DNA from: CAWDVB01 sp963824105
Lineage (GTDB): Bacteria > Actinomycetota > Actinomycetes > Propionibacteriales > Nocardioidaceae
Direction of reading: 5' to 3'
Assembly (NCBI GenBank): GCA_963824105.1
Contig: CAWGNN010000010.1
Coordinates: 124,001-188,000 of the forward strand
Length of the DNA: 64,000 nt
Part shown: piece after piece, positions 8,273 to 16,042 of the stretch
Numbering within the stretch: position 1 is the stretch's first letter
Layout of the letters: every line of letters starts with the position of its first letter
Translations under genes and position numbers: made by a program
The notes under the pieces: model-generated
The model's database searches: none
Seen by the model: the letters and a program-made list of their open reading frames with translations, nothing else
What the model was told of the DNA's origin: nothing

Positions 8273-9582
8273 TGCCCATCGGAGGCCGCAAGGTCGCACC
8301 GCACGCCATCGAGCACGAGGAGGCGATCGTCGCCTCCCCCATCAGCGGTCGCGAGGTCGAGCTCAACGGCATGTGGAACCGCATGTTCGAGCCCCGGGTG
8401 ATCACGCACACCACGGACGCGGGCTTCGAGGAGCTCTACCAGCACGAGGGTGCACGGTCGCTGGAGTGGTGCTACGGGTGCGGCAAGTGCGTCCCGGTCT
8501 GCCCGGTCGACGTGGTCGGCGAGTACGGCCCACGCAAGCTGCACCGGATGGTGCAGACCGGTGGTCACCTCATGGACAGCGACGAGATCTGGAAGTGCAC
8601 CACCTGCGCGAACTGCCTTCGGGTCTGCCCGAAGGAGGTCAACATGCTCGAGATCATGCCGGCGGTCCGGCAGGAGGCGATCCAGCGCGGCAACGTCCCC
8701 TTCGAGCTCCAGCAGGTCTTCGAGGCGACGTTCCGGCAGGGCAACGCGCTCGGCGCCAACCCGCGCCGACGGCCCGCGTGGACCAAGGGCGCCGGTGTCG
8801 AGGTCCGCGAGCTCCCCAAGGACCCGGCGCCGGTCGACGTTCTCTTCCTGGTCGAGGACTACTGGAGCTACCACCCGCGTGGCCAGGAGGCCGCCCAGGC
8901 CTTCGCCCGCATCATGACCGCCGTCGGCGTCGACTTCGCGATCCTCGGCGCCGAGGAGAAGACCCTCGGCGACTCCCAGCGGCTCGCCGGCGAGCAGGGT
9001 CTCTTCGAGGCACTCATGGAGGAGATGACCGCGACGCTGGATAAGTACGAGTTCTCGCGGATCGTCACGCCGGACCCGCACGCCTACAACGCGCTGGTCA
9101 AGGAGTACCCCAAGCATGGGCACACCTACGACGCGCTGCACTACACGCAGCTGCTCGCGCCGCTCGTCGACACGTTGGAGTTCACCTCCTCGATCGATAA
9201 GAAGGTCACCTTCCACGACCCGTGCTACCTGGGTCGGCACAACGGCGAGTACGACGCACCGCGCAAGCTGCTTCAGGCCATTCCCGGTCTCGACCTGGTC
9301 GAGATGGGTCGCTGCAAGCAGGCCGCCTACTGCTGCGGTGGTGGCGGCGGCGGGATGTGGCTCGACGGATTCATGAGCGACCACGTCTCGGAGCGGCTTT
9401 CGGAGCGTCGGGTCCGCGAGGCCGCCGAGTCCGGTGCCGACATCCTCGCGGTCTGCTGCCCCTACGAGGTGTCCCGCTTCTCCGACGCCGCAAAGTCCAC
9501 CGGCAACGAGCACCTCCAGGTCCTCGACATCGCCGAGATGCTCGACATGGCCATGGGAAGTCCGGGCAAGGCGGCGGAGTGA
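8272..9582 (+). CDS. shdrB3: Fused sHdrC2-sHdrB2 (sHdrB3-type) FeS protein
   Basis: The 436-residue protein joins an HdrC-like N-terminus to an HdrB-like C-terminus. Two CX2CX2CX3C ferredoxin motifs lie at Cys67-Cys77 and Cys109-Cys119. The C-terminal domain has FHDPCYLGRHN, the CCG pair in AAYCCGG, and a CCP near the end. The reading frame is open far upstream, but the ATG at 8272 is the start: it overlaps the previous stop as TGATG and follows AGGAGG. A single fused gene rather than separate C2 and B2, together with adjacent etfAB, is what is called a type II sHdr cluster. It likely forms the second thiol/disulfide site of the complex. Confidence 0.88.
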   Translation: MPIGGRKVAPHAIEHEEAIVASPISGREVELNGMWNRMFEPRVITHTTDAGFEELYQHEGARSLEWCYGCGKCVPVCPVDVVGEYGPRKLHRMVQTGGHLMDSDEIWKCTTCANCLRVCPKEVNMLEIMPAVRQEAIQRGNVPFELQQVFEATFRQGNALGANPRRRPAWTKGAGVEVRELPKDPAPVDVLFLVEDYWSYHPRGQEAAQAFARIMTAVGVDFAILGAEEKTLGDSQRLAGEQGLFEALMEEMTATLDKYEFSRIVTPDPHAYNALVKEYPKHGHTYDALHYTQLLAPLVDTLEFTSSIDKKVTFHDPCYLGRHNGEYDAPRKLLQAIPGLDLVEMGRCKQAAYCCGGGGGGMWLDGFMSDHVSERLSERRVREAAESGADILAVCCPYEVSRFSDAAKSTGNEHLQVLDIAEMLDMAMGSPGKAAE

Positions 9583-10547
9583 GAACGATCGACTTCGGAG
9601 CAACGAGCGCGGTCCGCAGCCAGTCGGTCTGGCACGGACTGGCGGCGGCGATGCGCCCGGACGACGAGCCGGTCCTGTCGTTCGTCCAGCCGGCTGAGCC
9701 CTACGTCTGCTTGGGCTACCACCGCGACATCGCCGAGGTCGACACCGAGTACTGCGCGGCGGAGCACCTGCCCGTGCTGCGCCGCATGGTCGGCGGCGGG
9801 CCGGTCTACCTCGACGACCAGCAGTACTTCTTCCAGATCACGCTGCCCGTCTCTGCGGTCCCCGGGCGCCGGAGCAGTGCCCTGGCCACGCTGCTGGCCC
9901 CCGCGGTGTCGGCGCTGCAGAGCCTCGGCATTCCGGCGGTGCTCGACGAGTTCAGCGAGATCACCGTGGGGGAGGCCAAGGTCTGCGGCCACGGCGCCGG
10001 CCAGGTGGGCGAGGGCGTCGCCATCGTCGGGAACCTGATCACCGGCTTCGATCACGCCCGGGCGACCCGGATCCTGCGACTCAGCGACGATCTGCGCCGC
10101 GAGGTCCTGGGGCTCATGCAGTCCTACGTCGTCGCGACGCCGCTCGTCGACGCCGACGCCTGGAAGGCCGCGATGGTGCGCGAGTACGAGGTCGCCTTGG
10201 GGCGTGAGTCCAAGGGCTCGACGCTGCGGTCCGAGGAGGAGGCTGCCATCGCCGAGTACGACGTGACCATGGTCGACCCGGAGTTCGTGGCGGGCTTCTC
10301 TCGCCCGCTGCGGCCGGTCCGCACGATCAAGGTGCGTGCCGGGGTGTGGGTGCACGAGTACAACCCGGGACAACAGCACTTCGTGGTCACGATCGCCGAG
10401 GGCATGGTCCGCAGCGTGATCGGTGACCTGCCCGCGGACGTCGTCGGACTCGACGTTGCCCGGGCGGAGAAGGTGCTGCAGGAGGCGGAGGAGCTCGCCC
10501 CCCTCGCAGCGGCAATGGTTTCAGCTCATTCGGAGGTGGCGGCATGA
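9579..10547 (+). CDS. Lipoate-protein ligase family protein
   Basis: The 322-residue protein has the LplA/biotin-ligase catalytic fold. RRMVGGGPVY is the adenylate-binding glycine motif, and EAKVCGHGAGQ carries the lysine expected to contact the acyl-adenylate. An accessory domain follows residue 245 and resembles the C-terminal domain of LplA. The GTG start overlaps the shdrB3 stop (GTGA), and the stop overlaps the lbpA start. It is one of two ligase-like proteins in the cluster. It could be the ligase, an amidotransferase between LbpA copies, or a loader of octanoate or lipoate; the sequence does not decide. Confidence 0.75.
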   Translation: MRTIDFGATSAVRSQSVWHGLAAAMRPDDEPVLSFVQPAEPYVCLGYHRDIAEVDTEYCAAEHLPVLRRMVGGGPVYLDDQQYFFQITLPVSAVPGRRSSALATLLAPAVSALQSLGIPAVLDEFSEITVGEAKVCGHGAGQVGEGVAIVGNLITGFDHARATRILRLSDDLRREVLGLMQSYVVATPLVDADAWKAAMVREYEVALGRESKGSTLRSEEEAAIAEYDVTMVDPEFVAGFSRPLRPVRTIKVRAGVWVHEYNPGQQHFVVTIAEGMVRSVIGDLPADVVGLDVARAEKVLQEAEELAPLAAAMVSAHSEVAA

Positions 10548-11038
10548 CCCAGCACGAGCAGATGGCGGGCCAGGGAGACGCCGGCCAGGGAGAAGCCCAG
10601 GTCGCGGGCTACGCCCTTCGTCTGGACCGCGATTACCACACCCCGACCCACATGTGGGTGCAGGACATCGGCGCGGGGCGCTTCCGGATCGGCCTTGACG
10701 CGCTTACGGCCGACACCTATGGCGTCCTGGCGCAGCTGATCCTGCTGCCCCCGGGCACCGAGGTCGTGACCGGGACCCCGCTCGGCAGCCTGGAGGCCGC
10801 CAAGTTCGTGGGTCCGCTGGTTGCGCCGCTCGCCGGCATGGTGACCAACACCAACCAGGCCGTGCTGGACAACCCCGAGATCGTGATGAACCAGCCGTAC
10901 GACGGCGGCTGGTTGATGGAGATCGAGGCCTCCTCCGAGGAGCGCCCGCTCCCCGACACCCTCTCCGGCTCGGCTGCCCTGGCCTGGTTCGAGCAAGCTG
11001 TGGCCGACCACAAGGAGAAGGGGCTGGTGGCTGAATGA
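10544..11038 (+). CDS. lbpA: Lipoate-binding protein LbpA (GcvH-like), copy 1
   Basis: This 164-residue protein resembles GcvH, the lipoyl carrier of the glycine cleavage system, but lies in a sulfur cluster. The lipoyl-lysine hairpin reads SLEAAKFVGPL with Lys87 as the attachment site, preceded by THMWV and followed by the conserved NQPYDGGWL. A 20-residue Gln/Gly-rich N-terminal extension is unusual. No gcvT or gcvP is nearby, which argues for LbpA rather than glycine cleavage. In sHdr pathways LbpA's dihydrolipoate presents sulfur to the Hdr-like complex. It is coupled by overlaps to both neighbours. Confidence 0.85.
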   Translation: MTQHEQMAGQGDAGQGEAQVAGYALRLDRDYHTPTHMWVQDIGAGRFRIGLDALTADTYGVLAQLILLPPGTEVVTGTPLGSLEAAKFVGPLVAPLAGMVTNTNQAVLDNPEIVMNQPYDGGWLMEIEASSEERPLPDTLSGSAALAWFEQAVADHKEKGLVAE

Positions 11039-12012
11039 CCATCTCCACCACCAGCGCCGGGTTCGAGATCCGGCAGCAGAACTTCGGCGGGGTCATGGAC
11101 TTCTACGCCCCCGGGCTCAAGCAGTGGAGCACCTCGGAGTGGACTCCCAGCAACCCGAAGCAGTTCTTGCCGATCTCGGTGACCGGCTCGGCGTGCGCGC
11201 TGTCGTGCGACCACTGCCAGACCAAGGTGCTCGACGGCATGGCCGGAATCCCGGAAGGGGAGACTCTCTTCGACACCGCAGTCCGGCTGAAAGCGCAGGG
11301 CAGCAAGGGCCTGCTGGTCTCGGGGGGCTCGACCCGCACCGGTGGCGTGCCGCTGCGGCCGCATCTGGAGCACGTCCCCCGGATCCGCGAGGAGCTGGGC
11401 ATGTCGGTGATCGTCCACTCCGGTGTCGTCTCCCCGGCCCTGGCTCGCCAGCTCGCTGACGCCGGTGTCGACGGGGTGATGCTGGACATCATCGGCGCCG
11501 ACGAGACGATCCGCGACGTCTACCACCTGCCGCTGACCACCAAGGACTTCGACGAGTCCCTGCGGGTGCTCAGCGACAACGGGCTGCGGATCATCCCGCA
11601 CATCATCCTCGGGTTGCACTACGGCACGTTCCTCGGCGAGCACCGAGCCCTGGAGATGGTCTCCTCCTACAACGTCAGCACTCTGATCCTCGTGGTCCTG
11701 GTCCCGCTGACCGGCACCCCGATGGCCCACCTGCCACCGCCGCCCACCGAGGATGTCGCCGCGTTCTTCGGCACCGCCCGTGAGGCGATGCCGACGCTGC
11801 CGGTCAACCTCGGCTGCGCCCGCCCGCTGGGCCAGATGAAGATCGACCTCGACCAGGCCGCGGTCGACCTGGGTCTCAACGGCATCGCCTACCCGGCCGA
11901 CGGGATCATCGGCTACGCCGAGGAGCGCGGCGTGACGACGCGCAAGTTCGAGTACTGCTGCTCGCTGACCTGGGCCGGCGAAGAGGACCTCTCCAAGGTC
12001 GAGGTGGGCTGA
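11035..12012 (+). CDS. lipS2: Radical-SAM lipoate synthase LipS2
   Basis: The 325-residue radical-SAM protein carries Cys54-x3-Cys58-x2-Cys61, the ligands of the SAM-binding 4Fe-4S cluster. LVSGGSTRTGG and MLDIIGAD are typical TIM-barrel strands. A C-terminal YCC (Cys308-Cys309) and NLGCARP may bind an auxiliary cluster. It pairs with the second radical-SAM gene, lipS1, with a lipoate ligase between them. That is the arrangement of the LipS1/LipS2 pathway, which inserts two sulfurs into octanoyl-lysine in place of LipA. The start overlaps lbpA by four bases. Confidence 0.82.
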   Translation: MTISTTSAGFEIRQQNFGGVMDFYAPGLKQWSTSEWTPSNPKQFLPISVTGSACALSCDHCQTKVLDGMAGIPEGETLFDTAVRLKAQGSKGLLVSGGSTRTGGVPLRPHLEHVPRIREELGMSVIVHSGVVSPALARQLADAGVDGVMLDIIGADETIRDVYHLPLTTKDFDESLRVLSDNGLRIIPHIILGLHYGTFLGEHRALEMVSSYNVSTLILVVLVPLTGTPMAHLPPPPTEDVAAFFGTAREAMPTLPVNLGCARPLGQMKIDLDQAAVDLGLNGIAYPADGIIGYAEERGVTTRKFEYCCSLTWAGEEDLSKVEVG

Positions 12013-12017
12013 CCACC

Positions 12018-13199
12018 ATGAGCAAGCGCGTGGACAGCCCGCTTTCGTCTTCGCCGTACGGCGATGCCTGGGACCTTCTGGTCGACGACGGCGCCGGCGC
12101 GGCTGAGGGTCTGGCCCTCGACGAGACGCTGATGGGACGGGTCTCGCGCGAGGTCGCCGACCCGCGACCCGCGCTGCGGCTGTACACCTACGCCGACCAC
12201 GCCGCCCTGGTCGGTCGCTACCAGACGCTCGCCGCCGAGGTGGACCTCCAGGCCTGCGCCGAGACCGACACCGCGTTCAGCCGCCGTCCCACCGGCGGTG
12301 GCGCGATCGTGATGGGGGAGGGCCAGCTCGGCGTAGCTCTCGTGCTGCCCGCCCGGGCCGCCCGTCCCAAGGAGCTCATCGAGGAGCTGGGACAAGGCGT
12401 GGTGGCCGGCCTGGCGACACTCGGCATCGAGGCGGAGTTCGGTGGCAAGAACGACCTGATCAGCGACGGCAAGAAGATCGCCGGTCTCGGGCTGTACGCC
12501 GACGCGTTCGGCGCCATGCTCTTCCACACCAGCCTGCTCGTCGACCTCGACGTCGCGTTCATGCTGCAGGTGCTGCGGATCCCGGCCGCCAAGCTCGCCG
12601 ACAAGGGCGTCGCCGCGGTCGGTGAGCGGATCACCACGGTCCGCCGCCAGCTCGGCACCGGCATCCCGATGGACGAGGTCCGCGCGGCGATCGCCAACGG
12701 CTTCGCCCGGCAGTTCAAGGCAGCGATGGAGCCCGGCCACCCGACCGTTGCCGAGGAGGCCTCGGCCGAGGGACTGGTCGTCACCAAGTACGCCGGCGAC
12801 GCCTGGCTCCACGAGCAGCAGGCCCAGCCCGACGGCACCGGCTCGGCGACGTTCCGCTCGCCGGAGGGCACGGTCCGGGTCTACGTGGCCGCGCAGGGCA
12901 ACCTCACCAAGAGCGTGATGTTCTCCGGCGACTTCAACAACTTGCCCCATGGCCTGAAGCACCTCGAGGCTGCTGTGCGCTGGCGGCGACTGGAGCCGGA
13001 GGCAGTCGCGGCCGCCGTTGCGGAGAGCCGTGAGGCGTTCGGTGACGACCTGGGCTGGCGCAACGACGAGGACGTGGTCAGGGCCGTCCTCGACGCCGGT
13101 GCTCGCGCCCAGGAGCGCAGCGTCGCCCACCCGCTGCGGGCCGAAGGCTCGTGCTACTTCCCTGAACCCACCCACGCCGAGGCGAGGAGCTCGAAGTGA
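12018..13199 (+). CDS. slpl: Lipoate:protein ligase sLpl
   Basis: The 393-residue protein is a full LplA-type ligase. RRPTGGGAIV is the acyl-adenylate loop, and GKNDLISDGKKIAGLG contains the substrate-binding asparagine and the catalytic-site lysine. A C-terminal LplB-like domain spans about residues 255-390 (GDFNNLP and the helical tail). It would activate octanoate or lipoate with ATP and transfer it to LbpA. The lipS2-slpl-lipS1 order matches the sLpl(AB)-LipS1-LipS2 lipoate assembly route linked to sHdr. It starts 5 bases after lipS2 and overlaps lipS1. Confidence 0.82.
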   Translation: MSKRVDSPLSSSPYGDAWDLLVDDGAGAAEGLALDETLMGRVSREVADPRPALRLYTYADHAALVGRYQTLAAEVDLQACAETDTAFSRRPTGGGAIVMGEGQLGVALVLPARAARPKELIEELGQGVVAGLATLGIEAEFGGKNDLISDGKKIAGLGLYADAFGAMLFHTSLLVDLDVAFMLQVLRIPAAKLADKGVAAVGERITTVRRQLGTGIPMDEVRAAIANGFARQFKAAMEPGHPTVAEEASAEGLVVTKYAGDAWLHEQQAQPDGTGSATFRSPEGTVRVYVAAQGNLTKSVMFSGDFNNLPHGLKHLEAAVRWRRLEPEAVAAAVAESREAFGDDLGWRNDEDVVRAVLDAGARAQERSVAHPLRAEGSCYFPEPTHAEARSSK

Positions 13200-14308
13200 C
13201 CCAAACCGTGTTGCCGCTGGTCGACCTGCAGCGCCCGGAGCCCCGGATCAGTCCGGAGTGGGTGCGGATATCGATGGCCAGCGCCTACGCCTTGCGCTTC
13301 CGGTCCGGGCGCTTCACCCGCGACTTCGAGTTCGGCGGCATCAACCTGCTGCTCAACTACGACGAGGGCTGCCTGTCGGACTGCGGCTACTGCGGCCTGG
13401 CTCGCACCCGACCGGGCGACTACGAGGACAAGTCGTTTATCCGGGTCGACTGGGAGCTGGTCGAGACCGACGAGCTGATCGACCGGATGGTCAAGTACGA
13501 GGACAAGCTCACCCGGCTCTGCATCTCGATGGTGACCCACGGCCATGCCCACCGCGACACCGTGGAGATCACCCGGCGCATCGTCGAGCGGGTGAAGGCG
13601 CCGCTCTCGATCCTGTGCGCACCGCCCACCCTCAACCGGGAGCGGCTCGAGCAGTACAAGAGCCTCGGCGTCGACATGATCGGCATCGGCCTCGACGCGG
13701 TCACCGAGGACCTCTTCCGCAGCATCCGCACCGACGTGCCGCAGGGCGGCCTGAAGTGGGAGAAGTACTGGGAGGTCATCAACGACTCTCGCGAGATCTT
13801 CGGCCCCTGGAAGGTCAACGTGCACACCCTCGTCGGTCTCGGCGAGCGCGACGTCGACCTGGTCGACATCTTCGTGAAGCTCCGCGACAAGCAGATCTTC
13901 TCCTACCTCTTCTGCTTCAACCCCGAGCCGGACTCCCGGATGGGGGAGATGGAGAAGAGCACCATCACGCGGTGGCGGCGGGTTCAGCTCGCCCGCCACC
14001 TGGTCGAGGAGAACGGGTACGACATGGACTCGTTCACCTTCGACGACGAGGGGAACCTCACCGATCTGGGTGAGGACGCAGAGACGATCGACTCTGCTAT
14101 CGACTCGGGGGTCCCCTTCGTCACCAACGGCTGCCCCGGCGAGGACGGCCAGCCCGGCTGCACCCGGCCGTACGGCTCCTACCGTCCGAGCGAGTCGTTC
14201 CGTGACTTCCCCTTCCTTCCCGAGGCGGGGGACCTGGTCGAGATCCGAGACCAGCTCGCATTGCACAACCCAGCAGGTCTGTCCGCACCCGTCACCGAGG
14301 AGAACTAA
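13196..14308 (+). CDS. lipS1: Radical-SAM lipoate synthase LipS1
   Basis: The 370-residue protein is a radical-SAM enzyme with Cys59-x3-Cys63-x2-Cys66 as its SAM-cluster ligands. A C-terminal region with NGCPGED, GCTRPYG and a RPSE segment probably supplies auxiliary-cluster ligands. With LipS2 it should convert octanoyl-LbpA to lipoyl-LbpA. The GTG start lies in the overlap with slpl (GTGA). The stop overlaps the etfB ATG by one base. Biotin-synthase-type radical-SAM enzymes are the nearest alternative family; the neighbours favour LipS1. Confidence 0.82.
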   Translation: MTQTVLPLVDLQRPEPRISPEWVRISMASAYALRFRSGRFTRDFEFGGINLLLNYDEGCLSDCGYCGLARTRPGDYEDKSFIRVDWELVETDELIDRMVKYEDKLTRLCISMVTHGHAHRDTVEITRRIVERVKAPLSILCAPPTLNRERLEQYKSLGVDMIGIGLDAVTEDLFRSIRTDVPQGGLKWEKYWEVINDSREIFGPWKVNVHTLVGLGERDVDLVDIFVKLRDKQIFSYLFCFNPEPDSRMGEMEKSTITRWRRVQLARHLVEENGYDMDSFTFDDEGNLTDLGEDAETIDSAIDSGVPFVTNGCPGEDGQPGCTRPYGSYRPSESFRDFPFLPEAGDLVEIRDQLALHNPAGLSAPVTEEN

Positions 14309-15075
14309 TGCGCATCGTCGTAGCGATGAAGGCGGTCCCCGATCTCGTCGAGGAGTTCGAGATCAACGACGACGAGACCGACGTCGACCGCGAGTACCTG
14401 AAGTACGTGTTGAGCGAATGGGATGACCAAGCGCTCGAGGAGGCCCTGCTCTACAAGGAGAGCGCCGGCGCGGAGGTCGTGGCCGTCGGTCTGGCCGACG
14501 ACCTGGACATCGACCAGTCGCTCTACACGGCGTTGGCCAAGGGCGCGGACAAGGCCGTGATGATCGAGGGCGGTTCGGGAGCAAGCACCCGGGCGCGTGC
14601 CGCGACGCTGGCGGCCTACCTCGCCCAGGAGCCTGCTGACCTGGTCCTCACCGGCGTGCAGTCGGTGGACGACATGGATGGGCAGCTCCCCTCGGCGCTC
14701 GGCGCGATGCTCGGCCAGCCGCACGTGTCGGTCGTCGCGAACGTCGCCGCGTCCGACGACGGGGTCACCGTTCGCCAGGAGTACGCCGGCGGAGTCGCTG
14801 CCGAGATCGGCGTGGCCCTCCCGGCTGTGGTCGGCATCCAGGCCGCGCACCAGGCCCCGCGCTACGCGCCGATCACCAAGATCCGTCAGATGATGCAGTC
14901 CGGCGCCCTCGAGACGGTGTCGGTGTCGCCCGCTGCCGCCGAGACCGGGCTGACCGTGCGCAAGATGCGCATCCCCGAGGCAGCCGGCCATGCCGAGATG
15001 CTCACCGGCTCCGTCGACGACGTCGCCGGCGCCATCGTCGAACTGCTCCGCGCTCGTGGACTCGTGAAGGGATAA
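14308..15075 (+). CDS. etfB: Electron transfer flavoprotein beta subunit
   Basis: The 255-residue protein opens with MRIVVAMKAVPD, the usual EtfB N-terminus, and contains the LTGVQSVDDMDGQLP nucleotide-site motif; YAPITKIRQMM lies further on. It pairs with EtfA to make a soluble flavoprotein that accepts electrons from dehydrogenases. Its place directly after lipS1 and before etfA and the FeS quinone oxidoreductase indicates a dedicated ETF for the sHdr complex. Whether it belongs to a bifurcating group cannot be told by eye. Confidence 0.92.
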   Translation: MRIVVAMKAVPDLVEEFEINDDETDVDREYLKYVLSEWDDQALEEALLYKESAGAEVVAVGLADDLDIDQSLYTALAKGADKAVMIEGGSGASTRARAATLAAYLAQEPADLVLTGVQSVDDMDGQLPSALGAMLGQPHVSVVANVAASDDGVTVRQEYAGGVAAEIGVALPAVVGIQAAHQAPRYAPITKIRQMMQSGALETVSVSPAAAETGLTVRKMRIPEAAGHAEMLTGSVDDVAGAIVELLRARGLVKG

Positions 15076-16038
15076 GTGACAGACATGGGAAACGTCATGG
15101 TTCTTGCCGGTCGTACCGGTGGGGATTTCTCCGACGCCACCTTCGAGATGATCGGCAAGGCCCGCGAGGTCGCCGACGCTCTGGGTGGTCAGGTCGAGGT
15201 GGCCCTCCTGGGGTCCGGCGAGGGGGCTGACAAGCTCACCGGCGCCGACACCGTCCTCGTGGTCGAGCACGACGCGCTCAAGGAGTACGTCGTCGAGGCG
15301 TACGAGGTCGCGCTCAAGGCGCTGGTCGGTGAGCGGTCGCCGCAGCTGGTGCTGCTGCCCAACGACACCACCGGTCTGGACCTCGGTACGGCGCTGGCCG
15401 TCGCCACCGGTGGCGCCCACGCCGCCGGTGTCGTCGACCTGATCGTCGACGGCGGCACTCCGGTGGCCACCTGCCAGATCCTCGGCGGCAAGATCTTCGC
15501 CGATGTCGAGGTCAACGGTCAGCCGGGTGTGTGCACGGTGATCTCGGGGTCGTTCTCCCCGGTCGCCGGAGGCGCCGCGCCGGAGGTGACCAGCGTGGCC
15601 GCTCCGGCCGAGCTCGGCTCGGTGCGGACCGCGCTGAAGGAGATGATCGTCCCCCAGGGCGGCGACGTCGACATCACCGCCGTGGACCTGCTGGTCTCGG
15701 TCGGTCGCGGCATCGGGTCCAAGGACGACATCGACACGGCGCAGGAGCTGGCGGACCTGCTCGACGCACCGGTGTCCGCCTCCCGCCCGGTCATCGACGC
15801 GGGCTGGATGCCCAAGTCGCGGCAGGTCGGCAAGTCCGGTCTCAAGGTCAAGCCCAAGGCGTACCTCGCCTTCGGCATCTCCGGCGCGCCCGAGCACCTC
15901 GAGGGCATGCGGAGCGCGGAGCTGATCATCGCGTGCAACACCGACGCGAACGCGCCCATCTTCGAGGTTGCCCACTACGGCAGCACCGAGGACCTCTTCG
16001 ACCTGATCCCGGCCATCGTCGAAAAGCTGGAGGGCTGA
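15076..16038 (+). CDS. etfA: Electron transfer flavoprotein alpha subunit
   Basis: The 320-residue protein has the C-terminal FAD-binding domain of EtfA. It shows SVGRGIGSKDDI, PVSASRPVIDAGW, RQVGKSGLKVKP and the YLAFGISGAPEH strand, ending with NTDANAPIF. The start is probably GTG at 15076, directly after the etfB stop with AAGG 5 bases upstream; ATG at 15085 is an alternative. EtfA holds the electron-carrying FAD and should deliver electrons to the membrane oxidoreductase encoded 4 bases downstream. Confidence 0.92.
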   Translation: MTDMGNVMVLAGRTGGDFSDATFEMIGKAREVADALGGQVEVALLGSGEGADKLTGADTVLVVEHDALKEYVVEAYEVALKALVGERSPQLVLLPNDTTGLDLGTALAVATGGAHAAGVVDLIVDGGTPVATCQILGGKIFADVEVNGQPGVCTVISGSFSPVAGGAAPEVTSVAAPAELGSVRTALKEMIVPQGGDVDITAVDLLVSVGRGIGSKDDIDTAQELADLLDAPVSASRPVIDAGWMPKSRQVGKSGLKVKPKAYLAFGISGAPEHLEGMRSAELIIACNTDANAPIFEVAHYGSTEDLFDLIPAIVEKLEG

Positions 16039-16042
16039 ACTG

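Noticed and set aside
4397..9582. Methanogen-type heterodisulfide reductase or an anaerobic Hdr-Mvh system
   Set aside because: sHdrA is short (352 residues) and lacks ferredoxin modules, there are no hydrogenase genes, and TusA, DsrE, LbpA and lipoate genes accompany it.
10544..11038. Glycine cleavage protein GcvH
   Set aside because: No gcvT or gcvP is nearby; the gene is embedded and coupled in an sHdr/lipoate-assembly run, which fits LbpA better. The same holds for the copies at 18568 and 19024.
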